From NCBI RefSeq assembly GCF_001552155.1, contig NZ_BCQQ01000061.1, forward strand, positions 1 through 38,116: DNA of 38,116 nt, in the 5' to 3' direction. Origin of the DNA: Actinomadura formosensis NBRC 14204. GTDB lineage: Bacteria; Actinomycetota; Actinomycetes; Streptosporangiales; Streptosporangiaceae. Below are positions 32,814-38,116 of this stretch, in pieces. How positions within the stretch are numbered: position 1 is the stretch's first letter; every line of letters starts with the position of its first letter. A program made the translations under genes and the position numbers. The notes below the pieces were generated by a model. The model saw only the letters and a program-made list of their open reading frames with translations. It was not told the DNA's origin and ran no database searches.

Positions 32814-33299
32814 TTAACTGTCTCTGTGGTGGGCGCGTTCGCGCTCTACTAGATCACGAGCCAAGAATAGAAGGCTCCGAACTGTTCTAGCGTCAATCAC
32901 AGGCTGGAAGTTTTCAAAATTCTTATTGGTGGTCATATGGTGGTCTGCCGCAGACGCAACTCTCTCATCTGGATCTGCCAGCAGCTTCATTGCCAATCTT
33001 AGGCCCTTCTCGGGGTCTGTACCGATGAGGTGATCAAGTCCCATTGCGGCCGAAAGCCGGCAGTTCGGGTCGTCGCTCTCACCTAGCGCTACCTCTAGCT
33101 CAACAGCCTTGGGTTGCTCTTCTTCGTATAGCCTCGCATGCTGCTGCTCGAAGTCATCAATTTTCCTTTCACCTTCCTTCTCTCTTTCTAAATCTTGCTC
33201 CAGGGGAGCTATGCCACTGAAGTAGATAACAGCTTCCTCGGTGCCGTGCTCAGCGAGAATAAACCTATCTTCTCGTGGTGACTGTTCAATTCCTTCCAT
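32814..33299 (-). CDS. Small charged, possibly HEAT-like protein paired with the STAND ATPase
   Basis: 161 residues starting after AGGAACC. An acidic coiled-coil-like N-terminal half (LEQDLEREKEGERKIDDF) is followed by helices reminiscent of HEAT repeats (CRLSAAMGLDHLIG, RLAMKLLADPDERVASAADHH). I recognise no family. Low GC, own promoter-like sequence upstream, and 20 nt from the ATPase gene: the two look like one operon acquired together. Function unknown. Confidence 0.6.
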   Translation of the reverse strand: MEGIEQSPREDRFILAEHGTEEAVIYFSGIAPLEQDLEREKEGERKIDDFEQQHARLYEEEQPKAVELEVALGESDDPNCRLSAAMGLDHLIGTDPEKGLRLAMKLLADPDERVASAADHHMTTNKNFENFQPVIDARTVRSLLFLARDLVERERAHHRDS

Positions 33300-33330
33300 G
33301 GGTTGCGGTTCCTAATTATGGCTACGCTTA

Positions 33331-33359
33331 ATTAAAGCAAATTACATACTTTTGAGCAA
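33331..33359 (-). promoter_or_regulatory. Probable promoter of the helper-STAND operon
   Basis: On the minus strand TTGCTC (33359-33354), 17 bp, TTTAAT (33336-33331), 32 bp upstream of the ATG at 33299. A second -10-like CATAAT lies closer to the start. Confidence 0.45.
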
Positions 33360-33361
33360 GC

Positions 33362-33442
33362 TGGCCGTGAGTTGGGGGTCACGGACACCTGTGGTCGCGA
33401 GTGTGTCCGTGAGGATGTCCGTCAACCCCCTTCTCACGGCCA
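33362..33442. other. Large nested stem-loop region between divergent genes
   Basis: Three nested perfect stems: TGGCCGTGAG (33362-33371) with CTCACGGCCA (33433-33442), 10 bp; GGGGGT (33374-33379) with ACCCCC (33425-33430), 6 bp; CACGGACAC (33380-33388) with GTGTCCGTG (33403-33411), 9 bp, with a 14-nt loop. A 2x2 TT/TT internal loop separates the first two, and TGTCCGT recurs in the 13-nt bulge. It lies between two divergent genes, so it is not a terminator; an origin (oriT or single-strand origin) or cis-regulatory RNA are options. Confidence 0.65.
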
Positions 33443-33515
33443 CCCCTTTCTATGGCTAAATCGAAGTAGATCGGATGACCCCCTCATATCCCACTCGAAA
33501 GGAGGTGTATTCCCC

Positions 33516-33770
33516 ATGCCCAGATCTCTCCCCTGGACCCTCCTCACAAAGTCCCTGGCCCTCATCTGCGGGGTACTGGTCGCTGCTGTGCTGTTCCAGC
33601 TCGCGGGAAGGTTGCTCGCTCTCTGCCCGCCCGACCTGCGGGCCGCGCTAGCGGCCGGCTGGTCGGAAGTCTGGAACATCCTCGGTCCGGTCATTGGGCC
33701 AGCAGCCGGAATCGCCATCATCTGCGCGGTCGTCTGGATCGTGCTCTCGTCCACTCACCACAGGAGGTAA
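33516..33770 (+). CDS. Small membrane protein with two helices
   Basis: 84 residues from the ATG nine bases after AAAGGAGGTG. Two hydrophobic segments (SLALICGVLVAAVLFQLAG and GPAAGIAIICAVVWIVL). Position at the head of a transfer/replication module recalls the small spread (Spd) membrane proteins of actinomycete conjugative elements, but I see no specific family match. Confidence 0.7.
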   Translation: MPRSLPWTLLTKSLALICGVLVAAVLFQLAGRLLALCPPDLRAALAAGWSEVWNILGPVIGPAAGIAIICAVVWIVLSSTHHRR

Positions 33771-33779
33771 TACGCCCTC

Positions 33780-33977
33780 ATGCCCAAGAATAAGACCTGG
33801 CAGATGCTCACTAGGACACCACGCACCCACGAAGAACTGGCCTTCCGCACCCACATGCGTCTCGGTGCAATGGCCATTGTCGGCCTGGCTGTCGTCGTCC
33901 TCATCAAGCTGTGGTGGCTGGTGCTCATCGTGGCCGCCATCGCCTTCCTCGTCTGGCTGGTGAAGCAGGCCAAGTGA
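33780..33977 (+). CDS. Small single- or double-helix membrane protein
   Basis: 65 residues, AGGAGG upstream, 9 nt after the previous stop. A basic N-terminus is followed by one long or two short hydrophobic helices (AMAIVGLAVVVLIKLWWLVLI, split by K43, then VAAIAFLVWLV). Likely co-translated with the previous gene. Function unknown. Confidence 0.68.
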   Translation: MPKNKTWQMLTRTPRTHEELAFRTHMRLGAMAIVGLAVVVLIKLWWLVLIVAAIAFLVWLVKQAK

Positions 33978-34059
33978 GCGACTGGGTGCGCGGCTCCGGC
34001 AGGGACCGCCGCACCTCTTCCGCTCAAATCCCAAACCAACCCCGAGCCAAAGGAGCCGC

Positions 34060-34299
34060 GTGTGTGTGAAGCGCAAGAACTGGACGTCCCGAGGAGCCCG
34101 GAAACGCTGGCTGGCTGAGCGGCGCAAGCAGGCCATGCAGGTCGAAGATACCCTCATGACCGAACTGCGCGAGCACCAGCGCGCCGGAAGGCCCATCCTC
34201 CTCCCGGGCGACTTCTCATCCGAATCTAATCACGGACATCAGCTGTGCCCGAAGCGGCGGCGCACGCCTCATCTGTCCGACCAACTCGACAACAAGTAG
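34060..34299 (+). CDS. Small basic hypothetical protein
   Basis: 79 codons from GTG at 34060 or, more likely given AAAGGAG spacing, GTG at 34066. Rich in K/R (NWTSRGARKRWLAERRKQ); could bind nucleic acid. No family recognised. It ends five bases before the 15-bp terminator hairpin. Confidence 0.5.
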   Translation: MCVKRKNWTSRGARKRWLAERRKQAMQVEDTLMTELREHQRAGRPILLPGDFSSESNHGHQLCPKRRRTPHLSDQLDNK

Positions 34300-34304
34300 C
34301 TCGT

Positions 34305-34340
34305 ACTGGTCGCCACCCCACGCCGGGGGTGGCGACCAGT
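34305..34340 (+). terminator. 15-bp perfect hairpin terminator
   Basis: ACTGGTCGCCACCCC (34305-34319) pairs with GGGGTGGCGACCAGT (34326-34340) around a 6-nt loop, followed by GTTGT. It closes the small-membrane-protein operon and separates it from the methyltransferase operon. Confidence 0.78.
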
Positions 34341-34343
34341 GTT

Positions 34344-34407
34344 GTCAATTCTACCTAGGGAATTGACGTGAAAAAGCCTTTACAAGTTCCACGGATGTCG
34401 TCATAAG
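34344..34407 (+). promoter_or_regulatory. Promoter and palindromic operator of the methyltransferase-VirD4 operon
   Basis: GTCAATTC (34344-34351) and GAATTGAC (34360-34367) form an 8-bp inverted repeat with an 8-bp spacer holding CCTAGG. Just downstream TTTACA (-35, 34379-34384), 17 bp and CATAAG (-10, 34402-34407) predict transcription start near 34413-34415, exactly where the nested stem-loop leader begins. The palindrome would suit an activator or a repressor bound upstream of -35. Confidence 0.5.
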
Positions 34408-34414
34408 AATAAGT

Positions 34415-34485
34415 AGGGTGCGAGCGCACAGCGAGTGGCAGCTACCGGCGTCTTAGGCCGTAGATCACCACTCACCTCCCACCCT
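34415..34485 (+). promoter_or_regulatory. Structured 5' leader (nested stem-loop) of the methyltransferase-VirD4 operon
   Basis: AGGGTG (34415-34420) pairs with CACCCT (34480-34485), GAGTGG (34433-34438) with CCACTC (34468-34473), and CTAC/GTAG plus GGC/GCC form a terminal stem (34442-34463). Unpaired CCTCC (34475-34479) could instead pair with the GGAGG (34514-34518) of the first gene's ribosome binding site, giving a possible translational switch. No known riboswitch class was recognised. Confidence 0.5.
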
Positions 34486-34524
34486 GCTTTGGTCAAACAC
34501 CTAAGTAGTGAGAGGAGGGTTGCT

Positions 34525-34707
34525 GTGCCCAAAGAGAGACGTGTATTTGTCATGGCCAGGTTCCGGGAGTTCGACGAGTCCGCCTGGAAGCGCCTACTGG
34601 TCGCCTACGCCAACGCGCTGCACGCCCAGCGACGGCGTGAAGCGGAGGAAACACACAAAGAGGAACAAGCGCAGGCTAGAGCCGCGCGGCAGGAGGGCAC
34701 AGTATGA
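34525..34707 (+). CDS. Small basic helical protein before the methyltransferase
   Basis: 60 residues from a GTG five bases after GAGGAGGG; an internal ATG at 34552 is also possible. The sequence is a single charged helix rich in R, A and E (LHAQRRREAEETHKEEQAQ). Its stop overlaps the methyltransferase ATG (ATGA), so it may act to couple translation. No family recognised. Confidence 0.6.
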   Translation: MPKERRVFVMARFREFDESAWKRLLVAYANALHAQRRREAEETHKEEQAQARAARQEGTV

Positions 34708-35471
34708 GGCCCTTCTACCAAAGCGAACGCGCCACGATCTACCAGGGCGACGCTCTGCCAGTGCTGCGCGCATTGCCCGACAACAGCGTGGATGCGGTCA
34801 TCGCAGATCCACCGTATTGCTCTGGCGGCGCTTCGACCGCCACGCGCACTAACAACTCAGCCCGGAGCAAGTACGTCTCCACCAACGCCAAGCACAACCT
34901 GGCAAGCTTCAGCGGCGACCAGCGGGATCAGCGCTCCTTCACCTACTGGTGCACATTGTGGCTCGGTGAGAGCCTGCGGCTCACCAACCCCGGCGGCGTT
35001 TGCCTGGTCTTCACTGACTGGCGACAACTGCCGAGCGTGTCCGACGCTTTGCAGGCGGCGGGGTGGGTGTGGCGTGGCCTGGTGGTTTGGCATAAGCCGG
35101 GGGCACGGCCGAGTCGAGGGCGGTTCACGAACGCCGCCGAATACGTGGTGTGGGGCTCACATGGCGACCTGGCTTCCCGCGAGCTGTACCTGCCGGGCTT
35201 CTACAGCGTGACCACGCCGCGCGGGAACGCCCGCACGCACATCACTCAGAAGCCGCTGACGCTGCTGCGGCACCTCGTGAACATCACTGCCCCAGGCGCG
35301 ACCGTACTCGACCCGTTCCTGGGTTCGGGCACCACGGGGGAAGCCGCCATCTTGGACGGCCGGAAGTTCGTCGGCGTTGAGTTGTCGGAGCAGTTCGCCG
35401 AGCAAGCCGCCGCCCGCATCGCCGCAGCCGAACAGATCGTTTCCGGCCGGACGGAAGGGGGCTCCTCGTGA
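34704..35471 (+). CDS. DNA methyltransferase, beta-class (N4-cytosine/N6-adenine type)
   Basis: 255 residues. Catalytic motif IV is ADPPYCS with DPPY at 35-38, and the SAM-binding motif I DPFLGSGT (203-210) comes after it, the order of beta-class enzymes. TQKPLTLLRHLV before motif I is the motif X region. There is no restriction enzyme gene beside it, so it is probably an orphan methylase that protects or marks the mobile element. DPPY is most frequent in N6-adenine methyltransferases; the target site is not predictable. Overlaps both neighbours. Confidence 0.87.
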   Translation: MRPFYQSERATIYQGDALPVLRALPDNSVDAVIADPPYCSGGASTATRTNNSARSKYVSTNAKHNLASFSGDQRDQRSFTYWCTLWLGESLRLTNPGGVCLVFTDWRQLPSVSDALQAAGWVWRGLVVWHKPGARPSRGRFTNAAEYVVWGSHGDLASRELYLPGFYSVTTPRGNARTHITQKPLTLLRHLVNITAPGATVLDPFLGSGTTGEAAILDGRKFVGVELSEQFAEQAAARIAAAEQIVSGRTEGGSS

Positions 35472-37753
35472 TGCTGACGCTGCTTTTGTTGCTGACCGCC
35501 TTGGCAATGCTCGGCGTGGTGCTACTGGCCCGCTGGCTGGACGGACGGCAGTGGGCGGCATCGCTCACCGCCTACGAGATGGCGCTACCGCGAGGCTTGT
35601 CGGCCGAGGATGTGGCCGCGTTCTTGGGCCACGTATCGTCGAGCACGCATGCGCCGCGGTTCAACTTGATGACGCCCCCGCCCCTCGGCCTGGAGTTGCA
35701 CGCAGATCGAAGCGGCATCCGGCATGTGCTGCTGGTGCCGCCCACCATGCGCGGGACGGTGCTGGCCGGACTGCGCGCGGCCATGCCCGGCGTGCGACTG
35801 GAAGAGCTACCGGAGCGGCCGGCGATCCCGGGGCGGATGGTGGTCGCGGCCGAAGGCCGACTGCGCGGGCTGGACCGCCCTATGGCCCACGAACGCGCCA
35901 CCCAGGTCAGCAGCAACCTGCTGGCGGCGCTCCAGCCGCTTGCCGCTGGCACGCACCTTTGTGTGCAGTGGCTGTTTGTGGGTAGCCGCACGCCTGCACC
36001 GGTCACTTCCCAGCGGCATACCAATGCCGAGACGCTGCTGGAACTGTTGCAGGGTAATCACCTTGCGGACGGCGAGGCATTGCGGGCAGCCCGTTTGAAG
36101 CAGAAACAGCCGCTGCTGCATGCCGTGGTGCGGGTGGCGGCCACTGGTGAGCGCGCTCACGCTTTGAGCGTTTTTGGTCGCGCGTGGGGTGCTCTGAGAG
36201 GCCAGAATACGCCGGGAGCGACGTTGGTGCGGCGGGCATTGCCTTCGGCAGTGGTGGCGAAGCGGATCATGGACCGAAGGTTGCCGATTCTCGCGTGGCC
36301 GGTCCTCGTCAATTCCCAGGAGCTTGCGGGAATCTTGGGCCTGCCGCTCGGCGATGCCCATTTGCCGGGACTGCGGCAACAGTCCGCGCGGCAACTGCCC
36401 CCAGCGGACGCCATGCGTAGCACGGGGACAGTCATTGGCCTGAGCACGTACCCAGGCATGGCCGAACGCCCCCTGGCGCTCAAGACACCTGACCGTCTCC
36501 GCCATTCCTGGGTGCTCGGCCCGGTCGGTGTCGGGAAATCCACCCTGCTGGCTAACATGGCTCTGCAAGATATCCAGGCGGGACGCGGCGTAGTCGTCGT
36601 AGACCCAAAATCCGACCTCGTTGCAGACTTGCTTAATCGGATTCCAGAGCACCGCCACAACGATGTTCTGATTATTGACCCGAGTGCGACGGATTATCCG
36701 GTCGGCCTGAACTTGCTGGACATCGCCAGCGGCGAACATGCCGGTGAACTGGCCGTAGACCACTTAACGCATATCATGGCCAGCCTGTGGCGCAGCAGCT
36801 TCGGCCCAAGAAGTACGGACGTTATCCGCAATTCCTTGCTGACGCTCACGCACACCAGATCGGCAGATGGATCACGTTTCACCTTGGTCGAACTGCCGGA
36901 GCTGCTTCAGAACCCAAGCTTTCGGGGCTTCGTGACTTCCCAACCGACGGTGCCGGAAAGCGTGCGCTCTTTCTGGCTGCATTTTGCTCAGATGAGCGAA
37001 GCTGAGCGCCAAAGTGTCATCGGCCCAAGTCTGAACAAGCTCCGAAGTTTCACCACACGAACCGCCCTCCGCCTTATGTTCGGCCAAGCTAAAGGGGTTC
37101 GTCTGGATGAGGTATTCACCAAGCGCCGGATTATTTTGATCCCTCTGTCTTCCGGCGTGCTCGGAAGCGAGTCCGCCGCCCTCGTTGGGGCAGTCATCAT
37201 GGCCGGCCTCTGGCAAGCAACCCAAGCCCGGTTCGCCATACCGCCAGAGAAACGCCACCCGGTCAGTATTTTTGCTGACGAATTTCAGGATGTTCTGCGC
37301 TTGCCCGTAGATCTTGCGGATATGCTGGCCAAATCCCGGGGAGCCGGTGTCGGCTTGGTCCTGGCCCACCAACACCTCGGGCAATTGAGCGAGGAAGCCA
37401 AGACCGCCGTACTGGGGACAGTCCGCACACAGATACTGTTCCAAACCGAGTATGACGACGCCCGCACCCTGGCTCCCCGCTTCGCGCCGCTCACGCCAGC
37501 CGATCTGACCGGCCTTGGCGCATACGAGATATTTGCGCGGCCTTGCGTGGGCAACGTCACGCTCGGCCCGGTGTCCGGACGCACATTGCCGCTGCCAGAG
37601 GCCACGACGGACGGCCAGGCGTTGGCGCTCGCCAGCAGGCAACGCTTCGGCCGACCACGAGCCGACGTGGAGGTGGCGCTCATGAAGCGCATCTTGCCGC
37701 GTGGCGGGCCAGGCTATGGCCTCGGTCGCGAGCAGCTGGAGGGACGGTCATGA
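35471..37753 (+). CDS. VirD4/TraD-like type IV coupling ATPase (HerA/FtsK superfamily)
   Basis: 760 residues from the ATG overlapping the methylase stop (a GTG at 35468 is in frame). An N-terminal membrane helix (LTLLLLLTALAMLGVVLLARW in part, 2-22) precedes a long non-conserved region; Walker A GPVGVGKST is at 350-358, a VVVVDPKSDL strand follows, Walker B is SIFADEFQD and a late sensor is GVGLVLAHQHLGQL. These match the P-loop domain of conjugative coupling proteins (TraM-recognition domain type). It would pump DNA to a recipient. No relaxase was identified in the window. Confidence 0.85.
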   Translation: MLTLLLLLTALAMLGVVLLARWLDGRQWAASLTAYEMALPRGLSAEDVAAFLGHVSSSTHAPRFNLMTPPPLGLELHADRSGIRHVLLVPPTMRGTVLAGLRAAMPGVRLEELPERPAIPGRMVVAAEGRLRGLDRPMAHERATQVSSNLLAALQPLAAGTHLCVQWLFVGSRTPAPVTSQRHTNAETLLELLQGNHLADGEALRAARLKQKQPLLHAVVRVAATGERAHALSVFGRAWGALRGQNTPGATLVRRALPSAVVAKRIMDRRLPILAWPVLVNSQELAGILGLPLGDAHLPGLRQQSARQLPPADAMRSTGTVIGLSTYPGMAERPLALKTPDRLRHSWVLGPVGVGKSTLLANMALQDIQAGRGVVVVDPKSDLVADLLNRIPEHRHNDVLIIDPSATDYPVGLNLLDIASGEHAGELAVDHLTHIMASLWRSSFGPRSTDVIRNSLLTLTHTRSADGSRFTLVELPELLQNPSFRGFVTSQPTVPESVRSFWLHFAQMSEAERQSVIGPSLNKLRSFTTRTALRLMFGQAKGVRLDEVFTKRRIILIPLSSGVLGSESAALVGAVIMAGLWQATQARFAIPPEKRHPVSIFADEFQDVLRLPVDLADMLAKSRGAGVGLVLAHQHLGQLSEEAKTAVLGTVRTQILFQTEYDDARTLAPRFAPLTPADLTGLGAYEIFARPCVGNVTLGPVSGRTLPLPEATTDGQALALASRQRFGRPRADVEVALMKRILPRGGPGYGLGREQLEGRS

Positions 37754-37884
37754 CGCATCCAGCTACTGATCTCCCTGTTGACTTCCCCCTTGATGTCGCC
37801 CCCTCGCTCACGCTCGCGCTGACCTCGGTAAACGGGGTGATAACGCCAACGACATGCCGTACTCCCTACGGAGGTTCGCCATGA
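37750..37884 (+). CDS. Very small hypothetical protein between VirD4-like and replication-relaxation genes
   Basis: 44 residues starting after GGAGGGACG. The ATG overlaps the stop of the ATPase gene (ATGA) and its own stop overlaps the next ATG, so it is tightly embedded in the operon. Rich in P, T and V; no family recognised. It may serve mainly to couple translation. Confidence 0.5.
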   Translation: MTHPATDLPVDFPLDVAPSLTLALTSVNGVITPTTCRTPYGGSP

Positions 37885-38116
37885 GGCGCGGAGGGCCGGC
37901 TGGCGCGGGGCCGGTGCGCGTGCGTGCCGCTCATGTCGAGTGGGTTGCCGAGCGGCTCTCCGACCGGGATTGGGCGGTTATCGAGACCGTCAACCGATTG
38001 CGGATCGTCAGCGGCCTGCAACTAGATCACCTCGTCTTCCACACAATCACCACTGAGCGCAGCCGGGCTGTCGTCCGCTCGAGCGTGCTGCGGCGGCTCA
38101 CGGCCTGGCGGGTGCT
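37881..38116 (+). CDS. Replication-relaxation family protein, N-terminal part
   Basis: Partial; runs off the right end (78 codons seen). GGAGG lies before the ATG. The segment AERLSDRDWAVIETVNRLR, GLQLDHLVFH and SRAVVRSSVLRRLTAWRV is the winged-helix start of Replic_Relax (PF13814) proteins of actinobacterial and firmicute plasmids and integrated elements. It supports a replicative or conjugative element extending beyond the window. Confidence 0.82.
   Translation, partial: MRRGGPAGAGPVRVRAAHVEWVAERLSDRDWAVIETVNRLRIVSGLQLDHLVFHTITTERSRAVVRSSVLRRLTAWRV

Noticed and set aside
1..38116. CRISPR arrays or insertion sequences
   Set aside because: No regularly spaced repeats and no transposase motifs were found on either strand; the serine-recombinase-like protein lacks its catalytic serine.

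Overview
The window comes from a high-GC actinobacterium. The chromosomal genes have strongly G/C-biased third codon positions, GTG starts and GGAGG-type ribosome binding sites, and belong to actinomycete-typical families (SAM methyltransferase of the PF04672 type, DevR-type stress genes, BkdR/BkdA remnants, replication-relaxation protein). A relative of Actinomadura or another member of the Streptosporangiales is my guess; the sequence alone does not settle the genus.

Region A (1-3717) is a tightly packed operon for 4-hydroxyproline breakdown: the C-terminal end of an FAD oxidoreductase with a BFD-like iron-sulfur domain, a DapA-type deaminase, a 4-hydroxyproline 2-epimerase and an alpha-ketoglutarate-semialdehyde-type dehydrogenase. 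Region B (3728-7732) is a dormancy/stress set: USP-CBS/BON, OsmC, a small membrane protein plus flavin-type (PPOX) protein, and a zinc alcohol dehydrogenase. Both divergent promoter regions carry GGGNCNTTNGNCCC-like boxes, so it looks like a DevR/DosR-type regulon. Region C (7733-10737) is a graveyard: half a ureC, a frameshifted ureF, and a frameshifted C-terminal half of a FUSC membrane protein fused to it.

Region D (10706-22019) is an eleven-gene divergent catabolic locus around a GntR/FadR-type regulator. Leftward run GntR, SDR, KDPG-type aldolase, cyclase-family hydrolase, RidA and CocE-type esterase. Rightward run a Tau/Ssu-type ABC importer, a mandelate-racemase-type enolase and an aldehyde dehydrogenase. 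A 13-bp sequence occurs twice in the divergent promoter region, once before each operon. SDR, sugar-acid dehydratase, KDPG-type aldolase and ALDH suggest a non-phosphorylative or sulfo-Entner-Doudoroff-like route; the substrate is unknown.

Region E (22165-24202) holds a methyltransferase and a second graveyard (bkdR, bkdA, paaI fragments), closed by two strong hairpins. At about 24.2 kb composition drops sharply. Region F (24203-38116, continuing off the end) is accessory DNA of mosaic GC: a Nudix + GT9 + ribbon-helix-helix island; a three-gene XRE-TPR/5-FCL-like/membrane-protein operon; a serine-less resolvase-like protein and an RsbW-like ATPase; a low-GC STAND/NB-ARC-like ATPase with a helper protein (candidate defence pair); and a transfer/replication module with small membrane proteins, a beta-class DNA methyltransferase, a VirD4/TraD-like ATPase and a replication-relaxation protein. 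Two large nested stem-loop regions (33362-33442 and 34415-34485) in this module are not explained by any gene. No rRNA, tRNA, CRISPR array or intact transposase was recognised.
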